64,000 bases of DNA from Sporofaciens musculi (lineage in GTDB: Bacteria; Bacillota; Clostridia; Lachnospirales; Lachnospiraceae). A model generated the notes under the pieces. It ran no database searches, was not told where the DNA came from, and was given only the letters and a program-made list of their open reading frames with translations. The number at the start of each line of letters is the position of its first letter. Position 1 is the first letter of the stretch. The translations under genes and the position numbers were made by a program. This document shows, piece by piece, positions 1 to 7,664 of the stretch. The stretch spans positions 3,968,501-4,032,500 of the forward strand of contig NZ_WUQX01000001.1 of assembly GCF_009830285.1 (NCBI RefSeq), in the 5' to 3' direction.

Positions 1-323
1 TCTGCCTCAACAGAATAATCCATATTGTATCGCGTATCCATCTCCCATCGAGTCAATGTATCTGCTCGGTCCTCAATCCATGCGGTTAAATGGATATTTG
101 AACCATTGTCCCTGGACATACGGACTAATTTGTAGATATCATGGGTATTAGGTACAGTGACTCCTTTACATTCCAGAAACGCCTTCAATAGCTTTTCTGT
201 GGATTGCTGTAAATGGTAGGCCACACCGTTAAGAAATGCCTCGTCATTCCTTGGAATCCTATAGATCTCTCTTGCAAGCTCAAACTCGGTATAAGCAGAC
301 CTGAATAAACGAATATCACACAT
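1..323 (-). CDS. HEPN domain protein, partial (cut by window start)
   Basis: The reading frame starts with ATG at 321-323 and runs off the left edge, so only about 107 residues are visible. The segment contains the HEPN pattern around AYHLQQSTEKLLKAFL followed by a THDIYKLV stretch and a later RY pair, as in the PF05168-type HEPN domains that are encoded beside minimal nucleotidyltransferases. Its start overlaps the end of the upstream nucleotidyltransferase gene by 8 bases, which indicates translational coupling. HEPN proteins of this arrangement are often RNase toxins or substrate-binding partners; which role applies here cannot be decided because the C-terminus is missing. Confidence 0.75.
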   Translation of the reverse strand, partial: MCDIRLFRSAYTEFELAREIYRIPRNDEAFLNGVAYHLQQSTEKLLKAFLECKGVTVPNTHDIYKLVRMSRDNGSNIHLTAWIEDRADTLTRWEMDTRYNMDYSVEA

Positions 324-687
324 AAATTCCCTCCCTGTCAAAAACAACTATTCCCTTTTTTTCTATCTCCTCTTTTAATCGTGCTCCGACTGCATCCAAA
401 TACACAATATCTGTTTCTTCCATATATTCCTGAGGATAATTCCTGAAGCCCCGCTCCGTATCATAGCGTTCAATACAGATATCTAAATCACTAAAACTAT
501 GGCAGCCAAATTCCACACTGCTTCCAAAGATAATGGCCGCCTTTATGTTCGGTTCCTGCTCAAAACATATGACATAGCTGTGTACAAGCTGCTGCTTCAG
601 TGGATGGATATATTGTATATTCTGAAAATGAATTCCTTCTTTCGTCTCAAAACGAAAATGTAAATCATAATTGTTATATTTCTTCAA
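316..687 (-). CDS. MNT-type minimal nucleotidyltransferase (MntA-like)
   Basis: This 123-residue protein carries the nucleotidyltransferase signature GS-x10-DxD: GS near residue 55 followed by DLD about twelve residues later. That spacing is the one described for MntA antitoxins, which AMPylate a partner HEPN toxin, and the downstream overlapping gene is indeed a HEPN protein. The start is a TTG at 687: an in-frame stop lies just upstream, and GAAGG precedes it. The family fit is seen in sequence; the toxin-antitoxin function is inferred from the gene pair. A KNTase-like housekeeping role is the main alternative. Confidence 0.75.
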   Translation of the reverse strand: MKKYNNYDLHFRFETKEGIHFQNIQYIHPLKQQLVHSYVICFEQEPNIKAAIIFGSSVEFGCHSFSDLDICIERYDTERGFRNYPQEYMEETDIVYLDAVGARLKEEIEKKGIVVFDREGIYV

Positions 688-820
688 ATATCATACCTTC
701 TTTTAAACTTTCTTCTTGTACGAAGCTATTATATCACGTATAATACCAGAATAGAAATCTAATATTTAAAAACTATACTAAAAGATACAGCCAAAGCACT
801 GTACAATGGGAGGCGAACAT

Positions 821-1345
821 ATGAACACGGTAAATATATCACTTGCACAATCTGACTCTGAGCTCTATGAAATTGCCCAACTGGCGGAAGAAATCTGGCA
901 TGAACATTTTACCCCGATTATCGGTGAGGCACAGGTAAACTACATGGTTGAAAAATTCCAGTCCTATCCTGCTCTGCAAACACAGATTAAGCAGGAGGGT
1001 TATGAATACTATCAGCTATACAGCTCACACACCTTTGCCGGCTATATAGGCATTCATCCAGAGGATGACGCGCTGTTTTTAAGCAAGCTCTACATAAAAA
1101 AAGACTGCCGCGGTCAGCATCTTGCGACAGCAGCCTTAAATTTCCTGATTGAGCTGTGTAAAAAGAGGGGGCTTAAGAAAATATGGCTGACCTGCAACAG
1201 ACATAATAACAACACGCTGGCAGTCTATGACCATCTGGGCTTTGTAATCACCGACGAGCAGGCCGCGGATATCGGAAATGGTTTCGTGATGGACGATTAT
1301 ATACTAACCTATACCTTAATGGACACAGTCCACCAGCCCCGCTAG
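821..1345 (+). CDS. GNAT family N-acetyltransferase
   Basis: A 174-residue protein of the GNAT fold, which transfers an acyl group from acyl-CoA to an amine. The acetyl-CoA binding region is visible as LYIKKDCRGQHLATAALN (a Q/RxxGxG/A variant) around residues 90-108, followed by the typical ending LTCNRHNNNTLAVYDHLGF, in which the N/Y/GF pattern closes the fold. I chose ATG 821 rather than the in-frame ATG at 806 because GGGAGG at 808-813 is correctly placed only for 821. It stands alone between convergent genes and the substrate cannot be told. Confidence 0.85.
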   Translation: MNTVNISLAQSDSELYEIAQLAEEIWHEHFTPIIGEAQVNYMVEKFQSYPALQTQIKQEGYEYYQLYSSHTFAGYIGIHPEDDALFLSKLYIKKDCRGQHLATAALNFLIELCKKRGLKKIWLTCNRHNNNTLAVYDHLGFVITDEQAADIGNGFVMDDYILTYTLMDTVHQPR

Positions 1346-1360
1346 GGGCATGTATTGTAG

Positions 1361-1377
1361 TGTGCCCTTGGGTATAC
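1361..1377 (+). repeat. Inverted repeat copy 1 flanking the GH20/AraC module
   Basis: TGTGCCCTTGGGTATAC here is matched by an inverted, nearly identical copy (ATACCCAAGGGGCACAC) at 4134-4150. The two copies bracket the hexosaminidase and AraC genes. They may be dispersed repeat or old insertion borders; nothing else supports mobility. Confidence 0.5.
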
Positions 1378-1402
1378 ATTGTAGAACAAAGGCCATGACA
1401 AA

Positions 1403-1438
1403 AGGAAGGCCCATCAGCTAAGCTGAATAAGCCTTCCT
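1403..1438 (-). terminator. Rho-independent terminator after the GH20 gene
   Basis: AGGAAGGC at 1403-1410 pairs with GCCTTCCT at 1431-1438. On the minus strand the stem is followed by TTTTGT, so it fits the end of the leftward hexosaminidase gene; it may also slow transcription from the convergent acetyltransferase gene. Confidence 0.7.
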
Positions 1439-1445
1439 CAATACG

Positions 1446-2888
1446 TTAAATATCATTCTGGGCTCTTCTGGCTTCTTCCCTGTCCTCTTTCGAGAAATTC
1501 ATCTGGAATTCCTCCGTCTGCTTTGCCGCCGTCTCATCATCTGGGTCCCAGCCTTCCAGCTTCGTGGCATGGACCCCATACTTCTCAAACAAGGCAAACA
1601 GCTTCGTCAGCCTCTCACGGAAATCCTCATATCCAAGACATTCTTTTTTGCACCACCCAACTTCCGCCAAAGCCGCGAACCTTGGCCAGCACAGTTCCTC
1701 CAGCCTCTCATTGTCTCTTATAAACTCTGTCCAGACCAGACATTCCATCCCCAATACAGAAGCCTCTCCATGCTCGCCAAATTCTGCTGGGGCAGTCTCA
1801 AGGTCATACATATCCTTCAAAGAATGCATTCCATAAGGATAATCACAATAGCAATTCTCTACCATTGCAAGAATTGCCGTTCCTCCCTTATAAAGATGGG
1901 CCTGAATCTGGTTATCCTTATCCTCTGTCCATAACTGCACTACAACCCCTTTGTCCAGGTTGCCCCCATAGACCGCCTCATTCCAGACAATGGGAATTCG
2001 TCCCTTTGATTGCAGATAGGAAGCGATTCGATTACAGAAATACCCCTGAAGCTCCTGAGCATTCTTAAGCCCTTCCTCCTTCATACGCTTTTGACAGTTC
2101 TCACATCCATTCCAACGCTCCTTGGGCGCCTCGTCGCCCCCGATATGAAAATATTTTCCTGGGAAAAGGTCCATAAGATCGTCCAGAAGCTTCTCTATAA
2201 ATGTAAACGTCTCCTCCCTGCCTGCGCAGAACAACTCCTTGAATATCCCTGCCTTCATACCTACCTCAACAGGCTGGCCAAGGCAGGACAGGTTGGGATA
2301 TGCCGCCAGAATTGCCGTCACATGTCCGGGCATGTCAATCTCAGGCACCACCTCAATCCCAAGCTCTTTGCAGTAGTCAACAATATCCTTGACCTCATCT
2401 CTGGTGTAATACCCGCCTGACTTCTGGTCAGAGTGGTAGTTTCCAAAATGATCCCCCGCCCGCACAGAGCCAATCTCATGAAGCCTGGGATAGCATTTGC
2501 TCTCAATCCTCCACCCTTGGTCATCCGATATATGCCAGTGGAAATGATTCAACTTAAACTCTGCCGACATCCGAATCATCTTCTTCAACTCATCTACAGA
2601 AAAATAATGTCTTGCGCAATCAATCTGGAATGAACGGTAGGAATATGCCGGTCCGTCCTCAATCTCCATACAGGGCAGGTCCTCCCCATATATCATCCTC
2701 AACTGCTCTAATGTGGTACGGGCATAGAAAAACCCTGTCTTTCCGCTGCCATCAATCAAAATCTGTTTTGGTGAAATATAGATGCGGTATTCTTCCACAC
2801 CCAATTGGGGACAGAGCCTCTCCTTTACCGGAACCTCCGATGGCGCTGTTCCTTCTGTAAGCTTCATTTTTCTTGGTCTAGGTATCAT
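1446..2888 (-). CDS. Glycoside hydrolase family 20 beta-N-acetylhexosaminidase
   Basis: A 480-residue protein that should release terminal N-acetylglucosamine or N-acetylgalactosamine from oligosaccharides. The GH20 barrel starts near residue 83; the substrate-binding stretch LNHFHWHISDDQGWRIES lies near 113-130 and the catalytic pair is D252-E253 in the motif HIGGDEAPKERW, where the aspartate orients the substrate acetamido group and the glutamate is the acid. There is no signal peptide, so it probably acts in the cytoplasm on imported glycans. The ATG follows GGAGAATAATT. The AraC-type gene upstream in the same direction is likely its regulator. Confidence 0.92.
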   Translation of the reverse strand: MIPRPRKMKLTEGTAPSEVPVKERLCPQLGVEEYRIYISPKQILIDGSGKTGFFYARTTLEQLRMIYGEDLPCMEIEDGPAYSYRSFQIDCARHYFSVDELKKMIRMSAEFKLNHFHWHISDDQGWRIESKCYPRLHEIGSVRAGDHFGNYHSDQKSGGYYTRDEVKDIVDYCKELGIEVVPEIDMPGHVTAILAAYPNLSCLGQPVEVGMKAGIFKELFCAGREETFTFIEKLLDDLMDLFPGKYFHIGGDEAPKERWNGCENCQKRMKEEGLKNAQELQGYFCNRIASYLQSKGRIPIVWNEAVYGGNLDKGVVVQLWTEDKDNQIQAHLYKGGTAILAMVENCYCDYPYGMHSLKDMYDLETAPAEFGEHGEASVLGMECLVWTEFIRDNERLEELCWPRFAALAEVGWCKKECLGYEDFRERLTKLFALFEKYGVHATKLEGWDPDDETAAKQTEEFQMNFSKEDREEARRAQNDI

Positions 2889-2935
2889 AATTATTCTCCT
2901 TCTCTATTGGTCCATTGCCTTGCAGCACAAGTAAC

Positions 2936-3874
2936 CTACCACCCTTCCTCTGAGTGTATCCAATATTTTAACAACTGCTGTTCATAATTCTCCGGCCGCT
3001 TCCTCCATTCGCTGGGTGACACGCCCGTAACCTGCTTAAAGTTCCTGTTAAATGTTGACAGCGTCGTAAAACCACATTTCCCCGCAATATCCGCCATGGA
3101 CTCATCCGTATTCTTCAGATAATTGCATGCTGTCTGAACTCGCACCAGATTAATATATTCCAACGGTCCCATATGCATATATGTAGAAAAAACTCTCCGG
3201 AAATGAGTCTCACTGATATGGCACCATTTTGCAAGCTCCTCCACCTTCAAAGGCTCCATATAATGAAGCGTAATGTAATCCAGCGCCCTCGAAACAGGAA
3301 TCGTAATCTTCCCGCTTATCTCTACCGGACCTTTATCATCAGGATTCTCCCTTGCGATACACACCAGAAGCGCCACCATAAGACCTTTGGCCTCCTCCAG
3401 ATAAAATTCCTTTGTGTCCCGCATAATATCAAGGATTCCCCGAACCATCTTCGCAATCCCCGGAGCCTCCTCAATCCCCCTGAAAATCGCCTGAGAGTTA
3501 ATCCTGTGAAGAAGATATTTCATACGCTTTACGTTGCCGCCCTTCTGATACAGCTCGTCCAGAAGCCCCTCCACATCCACAAACACATACTCCCATTTGC
3601 TGACCGTCCCTGGGTCGCTGTTGGTCGTATGAGGATAGTTCTTAGGAATAATCGAAATCTCTCCCCCTGTATACCGATAGTCTCTCTCCCCCAAAGTAAG
3701 CGTTCCTTCCCCCTCATAGCAATACCCAATCTCCAGGTAATTATGGAAATGCAGATAATCAATATCCCGCCCGTATGTCTGTACCCATCTCTGGCCAAGC
3801 AACGCAAGGAGCGGACTTCCCTCTGGCATCCTGTAATACCTAAATTCTATCTTTGGTTTTCTTTTCTTAGACAT
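2936..3874 (-). CDS. AraC family transcriptional regulator with N-terminal cupin
   Basis: A 312-residue regulator. Residues about 25-110 form a cupin-like sensor (FHNYLEIGYCYEGEG pattern), and the last 100 residues hold two helix-turn-helix units ending in the AraC signature (LKNTDESMADIAGKCGFTT followed by FNRNFKQVTGVSPSEWR). It is encoded 47 bases upstream of the GH20 hexosaminidase in the same direction, so it probably senses a glycan degradation product and controls that gene. A readable promoter lies upstream (3922-3950). Confidence 0.92.
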   Translation of the reverse strand: MSKKRKPKIEFRYYRMPEGSPLLALLGQRWVQTYGRDIDYLHFHNYLEIGYCYEGEGTLTLGERDYRYTGGEISIIPKNYPHTTNSDPGTVSKWEYVFVDVEGLLDELYQKGGNVKRMKYLLHRINSQAIFRGIEEAPGIAKMVRGILDIMRDTKEFYLEEAKGLMVALLVCIARENPDDKGPVEISGKITIPVSRALDYITLHYMEPLKVEELAKWCHISETHFRRVFSTYMHMGPLEYINLVRVQTACNYLKNTDESMADIAGKCGFTTLSTFNRNFKQVTGVSPSEWRKRPENYEQQLLKYWIHSEEGW

Positions 3875-3921
3875 AATATGTGTTTCTCATCTCTCATCTT
3901 TCCATACCTTATTTTATATTT

Positions 3922-3950
3922 ACTTTACCAATCTATTTCTTTTCCGTCAA
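3922..3950 (-). promoter_or_regulatory. Predicted sigma-A promoter of the AraC gene
   Basis: On the minus strand TTGACG (3950-3945) and TAAAGT (3927-3922) are separated by 17 bases, about 50 bases before the AraC start codon. Confidence 0.6.
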
Positions 3951-4219
3951 CCTATTTTATTTTTATACTCATATCCACACAGAAAAAGATTTTTTATGCC
4001 ATCTTATGTTTTTCTTAAGAAATTTTATAAACATTTCCAGTTTTTGACATACTTGTGTCACAATTACATTATATAATAAACTCATCACTTAAAAGAAGAC
4101 GGTAGTTGTACTTCACATTACATACAGTAGAGCATACCCAAGGGGCACACCATAATATATGTCCTTTACGCATGGGAACTTTGTTCAGTAAGGTATGATT
4201 ACCGGACTTCGACTAACAA
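3951..4219. other. Intergenic region between the AraC promoter and gatD
   Basis: No coding frame is convincing in 3875-4219 apart from the AraC promoter. The stretch is AT-rich on the AraC side and contains the second copy of the flanking inverted repeat at 4134-4150. I see no clear hairpin with a T-run after gatD. Confidence 0.6.
4134..4150 (-). repeat. Inverted repeat copy 2 flanking the GH20/AraC module
   Basis: ATACCCAAGGGGCACAC is the reverse complement of the element at 1361-1377 with one extra G/C. Confidence 0.5.
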
Positions 4220-5020
4220 TTAGTTAAAATTTAGATAGATTTTTTCATCCCCCTCCAGAGACCTATGCAAATGCATAGGTCTTCTTCCTTTTACGAACCT
4301 TCGGAAGATATATTCATTTGCCGCACTCTCCAGCCTGTCATCCAGCTTCTTAAGACTGACTGCCCCATATTTTCTCTCAAGAGCCTTTTCAAGCAAATAA
4401 TCACAGATTCGGGGATTCTTTGGAAGCAAAGGTCCATGGAGATATGTTCCAATCACATTTTTGTAAATCACTCCCTCATAGCCGCTTCTTCCGTCATTGC
4501 CAGCGCCGTACAATACCTTGCCCAAGGGCCGATATCCATTAATATAAGTGCGTCCTCTATGGTTCTCAAACCCCACCACCGGAAGCTTGGACAGCTCGCT
4601 TTCAAGAATAATATTTCCAATCAGCCGCCCCTCATCCTGCTCTGTATAAATATTCAGCAGCTTCAGCCCCTCTATTACCCCCTCGTCTGTCTGATAATAT
4701 TTCCCAAGAAGCTGATAGCCGCCGCAGACTGCTATCACAACGCCCATATCCTCCACATAGTCCTGAAATCTTTCCTTTATCTTCTTAAGCTCTTTACAGA
4801 CAATCCTCTGCTCCCTATCAGAGCCTCCTCCAAGGAGAATGATGTCAAGTTTTGAAAAATCAATGCTGTCTCCCATATTAAACTCTATGGTTTCTGCCTG
4901 GATGCCGCGCCACAGACATCTGCGCATCATACACGCAATATTCCCCCGATCTCCATAAAGGTTCAATAAATCCGGATAGAGATGCCCGATTGTAATTTTC
5001 ATATCTGGTGTTCTTCTCAT
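4220..5020 (-). CDS. gatD: Lipid II isoglutaminyl synthase, glutaminase subunit GatD
   Basis: A class I glutamine amidotransferase of the CobB/CobQ type, 266 residues. It hydrolyses glutamine and passes ammonia to MurT, which amidates the D-glutamate of lipid II. Visible features are the N-terminal GHLYPDLLNLYGDRGN motif typical of GatD, the nucleophile elbow VIAVCGGYQLLG (Cys near residue 99), and the later histidine in GTYLHGPLLPKN. It follows murT by 44 bases. GAGGA sits six bases before ATG 5020; an in-frame ATG at 5002 that better matches family starts is the alternative. Confidence 0.93.
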   Translation of the reverse strand: MRRTPDMKITIGHLYPDLLNLYGDRGNIACMMRRCLWRGIQAETIEFNMGDSIDFSKLDIILLGGGSDREQRIVCKELKKIKERFQDYVEDMGVVIAVCGGYQLLGKYYQTDEGVIEGLKLLNIYTEQDEGRLIGNIILESELSKLPVVGFENHRGRTYINGYRPLGKVLYGAGNDGRSGYEGVIYKNVIGTYLHGPLLPKNPRICDYLLEKALERKYGAVSLKKLDDRLESAANEYIFRRFVKGRRPMHLHRSLEGDEKIYLNFN

Positions 5021-5064
5021 TTCTTGTCCTCACATGATGTATCATAATATTCTGATTGGATATC

Positions 5065-6435
5065 TTAACATATGCGCTTCAAAATATTTTGGGTATGAAA
5101 CAACGCCGTATAATTCACCAGCACATACAGATTCCTGCTTCCCTTCTCTATGTATCTGCTTACCGCCTTCTCTACATCTGGCTCAAGCTCTGACGGAATT
5201 CCTGCATATTTCAGCCTCAGCATCAAATCCTTGCAGCGGATTCCACTGACCGTAACAGAGCCTGCCTCCATCCCTTTAAGCCTTTCAAAATCAACGTCCC
5301 ACAGCCAGGAAATATCCGCGCCGTCCTGGTCATTGTCGTTAATGACAACCACCAACTCCTTTGGTGCTTCATCCTGCATCATCACGTCAATATTCTGGTT
5401 GAAGCCGGTGGGATTCTTCGCAAGATTCAGCAAAACTCTTGAATTCCTTATCCAAAATTCCTCCATCCGCCCATTTTTAGGATTAAAATCTGCAAGCGCC
5501 TCCTGAAAATGCTCTGCCTTCACTCCTGCTGTCCGAAGCCCTGCGTATGATGCCAGGATATTGTATACATTATAGAAGCCTTTCTGGTCTGAATGGAAGC
5601 ATCTTACGCCTACCGTAAACCTAATCCCATCCCCAATCTCAACATTCTGCCCGTCAAACTTTATAGGGGGCCTTCGGAAGCCGCATTGAGGGCAGCAGTA
5701 ATCGCCAAGCTGTCCGTAATGATAGAATTCATACCCAAGCTGTGTGCCGCATAATCTGCAGAAACGCCCCTCCCGCGTCTCACAGGCAGAGCTCTTTATA
5801 TTTACAGGCTCACTAATTCCGTAAGTGACATAATCGCTGCCGCTGTCCATGACAAGAAACGCCGACAGGGGATCGTCCCCATTGAAGATAACCTTCATCT
5901 GAGGAGCAGCCTGCATCCCATGTTTCAGGATATCTATAATGGTGTCAATCTCCCCATACCGGTCCAACTGATCCCGAAACAGATTCGTAAGAATCATATA
6001 ATTGGGGGTAAAATGTGGGAACACTTCTCTGGTTGACGCCTCGTCAATCTCGATACAGGCATAATCCGCCTTCAAAGTTCCGTCTCCTTCTGCCCCCAGG
6101 ACAAATGCTGCCACAACGCCATTTAACATATTCGAGCCTGTGCGGTTACAGATGACCCGCTCTCCCTCCGTCTGAAGCGCTGCGCACAGCAGATTATTCA
6201 CTGTAGTCTTTCCGTTGGTCCCACACACTACAAAAACTGCCTTTCTCACCTGCCCTGCAAGTTCACGTAAAACAGACGGACAGATCAGAAGGGCGATCTT
6301 CCCTGCCCATGTTACTCCCTGCCTGTGGAAGATATGGACGCATATCTTTTCTGTAATTTTCGCTGCCCAGACAGCAAACATTCTGCGTAATCTCATAATT
6401 ACAGTGATTCCTTTGCCTTTCGTATTTTTTTTCAT
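5065..6435 (-). CDS. murT: Lipid II isoglutaminyl synthase, Mur ligase subunit MurT
   Basis: A 456-residue Mur-ligase-like enzyme that, with GatD, amidates lipid II at the second stem-peptide residue. The ATP-binding loop is GTNGKTTVNNLL near residue 92. A Cys4 zinc ribbon characteristic of MurT is inserted in the middle domain (CRLC followed about 20 residues later by CCPQCG). The C-terminal DUF1727-type domain has the MNRxE-like region replaced by NPKNGRMEEFWI and the NDNDQDGADISWLWD stretch. The order murT-gatD in one operon is the usual one. No strong ribosome binding site precedes ATG 6435; an in-frame ATG 13 codons later is possible. Confidence 0.94.
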   Translation of the reverse strand: MKKNTKGKGITVIMRLRRMFAVWAAKITEKICVHIFHRQGVTWAGKIALLICPSVLRELAGQVRKAVFVVCGTNGKTTVNNLLCAALQTEGERVICNRTGSNMLNGVVAAFVLGAEGDGTLKADYACIEIDEASTREVFPHFTPNYMILTNLFRDQLDRYGEIDTIIDILKHGMQAAPQMKVIFNGDDPLSAFLVMDSGSDYVTYGISEPVNIKSSACETREGRFCRLCGTQLGYEFYHYGQLGDYCCPQCGFRRPPIKFDGQNVEIGDGIRFTVGVRCFHSDQKGFYNVYNILASYAGLRTAGVKAEHFQEALADFNPKNGRMEEFWIRNSRVLLNLAKNPTGFNQNIDVMMQDEAPKELVVVINDNDQDGADISWLWDVDFERLKGMEAGSVTVSGIRCKDLMLRLKYAGIPSELEPDVEKAVSRYIEKGSRNLYVLVNYTALFHTQNILKRIC

Positions 6436-6569
6436 TCTAACACAGGTATATGTGATTCGTATTTGTAAATCTCATGCGATTTCGTCACATAAGTAATGAA
6501 AAACAATCACAGTCATCCCTAATATATAGAAATTTATTAAAATAGGTATTCCCTCATGGCAGGTAAATG

Positions 6570-6578
6570 TGTTATAAT
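6570..6578 (+). promoter_or_regulatory. Extended -10 promoter element of tRNA-Ser
   Basis: TGTTATAAT is a perfect extended -10 (TGnTATAAT) ending nine bases before the tRNA 5' end. No convincing -35 box is present. Confidence 0.65.
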
Positions 6579-6587
6579 ATAGAGCAT

Positions 6588-6673
6588 GCAGCGGTGGTCG
6601 AGTTGGCTGATGGCATCTGCCTCGAAAGCAGAAGAGCCGCAAGGCTCCGGGGGTTCAAATCCCTCCCGCTGCG
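6588..6673 (+). tRNA. tRNA-Ser (anticodon CGA)
   Basis: An 86-nucleotide class II tRNA. The acceptor stem GCAGCGG pairs perfectly with CCGCTGC, the anticodon stem TCTGC/GCAGA encloses a CTCGAAA loop giving anticodon CGA, a long variable arm (AGAGCCGCAAGGCTCC) marks it as serine tRNA, and the T arm is GGGGG-TTCAAAT-CCCTC. The discriminator base is G and CCA is not encoded. A run of seven T follows directly and may end transcription. The leftward gene that ends at 6655 overlaps its last 19 bases. Confidence 0.97.
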
Positions 6674-7638
6674 TTTTTTTCTTTTCTGACAGGATTTATC
6701 CTGCATTTCGGCAGAATCGTACATATCACAACCGTCGTTGCCAGTATTCCCGCCAAGCTTCCAAGCATTCGTGAATCCGCATAATAGAGCGGATGGTTCA
6801 AAAGGGCAAGGAACGCCTGCTGTTTTTCATCAAAGAGCTGCACAAAGAACTGGAAATCTGACCATGCAGTCGGTACATAGTCATCGGAAAAGCCCACGCT
6901 TAAAAGCAACAGAGCGCATACGCCTGCAAAACCCGTGACAGGCACCAGGAACATAAGCATTTCCGGCAGCACTTTCCCTATACATTTTAAAAGATAAAGC
7001 AGCATTACCCAGAGGGGCAGATATAAAAGAAGTCTTCCGATTCCCAGATACAAGTCACACTCTGAGCTCCATCCCTTTCCTTCTGGAAGAATCCCCGTCA
7101 GACGCTGCCGTACCACCGACAAAGGAATACCCGCCGCTTCAATGCGGATGCAGGGGTACGTCCTTCCCTTCTTTCCTTGCAGCATACACAACTGGCCTTT
7201 TGTATCCACAATCCCTCGCACAATGTATGTGTTTCCTCCCATTGTTACCTGCTCTCCCGTCACCTCATAGTCTCCGAACAATGAATCCGCCGTCTTTTTG
7301 CTGAGCACGCACCCTTTCTCGTCACTGTCCGTCACATATGCTCCCGCCATCAGCCTGTAGGGTGTGACCAGATTCATGTTGCCCGCAGTCTCCACCAGCT
7401 TTACCTTACTTTCACGCCCCAAATCCTTGTTTTTCAAAATCTTTCCAGTTGTCTCCCGAAACAGCGCGATATCCTGTATTTCCCGCTTTGCGTCATCGGA
7501 AGCATTTTCCCAGAAGCTCTTAATCTGCTCTCTTGTCAGTATATTCTCCGGATAGTAGAAGCCGCTCTGTCCCTTAAGCTTAGTCAGCCTGACATAGAAC
7601 CCTGCCTCTGCTCCGATTACGCAGCCAAGCAAAGCCAA
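6655..7638 (-). CDS. MacB-like membrane protein (ABC-type permease fold), last gene of a transporter operon
   Basis: The frame encodes at least 327 residues. One hydrophobic segment lies at the N-terminus, then a soluble domain resembling the MacB periplasmic core domain (residues about 20-190, with LFGDYEVTGEQVTMGGNTYIV), then about three to four membrane segments from residue 205 on. The TTG at 7638 is the best visible start, but the frame stays open upstream into the end of the preceding gene (RIRPYLVRFFLL), and no ATG exists, so the true start is uncertain. The last codons lie inside tRNA-Ser on the other strand. No ATPase is encoded nearby. Function unknown; probably works with the membrane-fusion protein encoded just upstream. 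Confidence 0.65.
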   Translation of the reverse strand: MALLGCVIGAEAGFYVRLTKLKGQSGFYYPENILTREQIKSFWENASDDAKREIQDIALFRETTGKILKNKDLGRESKVKLVETAGNMNLVTPYRLMAGAYVTDSDEKGCVLSKKTADSLFGDYEVTGEQVTMGGNTYIVRGIVDTKGQLCMLQGKKGRTYPCIRIEAAGIPLSVVRQRLTGILPEGKGWSSECDLYLGIGRLLLYLPLWVMLLYLLKCIGKVLPEMLMFLVPVTGFAGVCALLLLSVGFSDDYVPTAWSDFQFFVQLFDEKQQAFLALLNHPLYYADSRMLGSLAGILATTVVICTILPKCRINPVRKEKNAAGGI

Positions 7639-7664
7639 TAGAAAAAATCTTACCAGATATGGCC

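Noticed and set aside
1523-2860. Several open frames on the plus strand inside the GH20 gene
   Set aside because: They have no ribosome binding sites or family match and shadow a strong minus-strand gene.
3173-4018. 281-codon plus-strand frame over the AraC gene
   Set aside because: Low-complexity translation and opposite to a clear AraC protein; a chance frame.
5065-6435. Zinc ribbon inside the Mur ligase read as an unusual fusion
   Set aside because: A Cys4 ribbon is a normal part of MurT.
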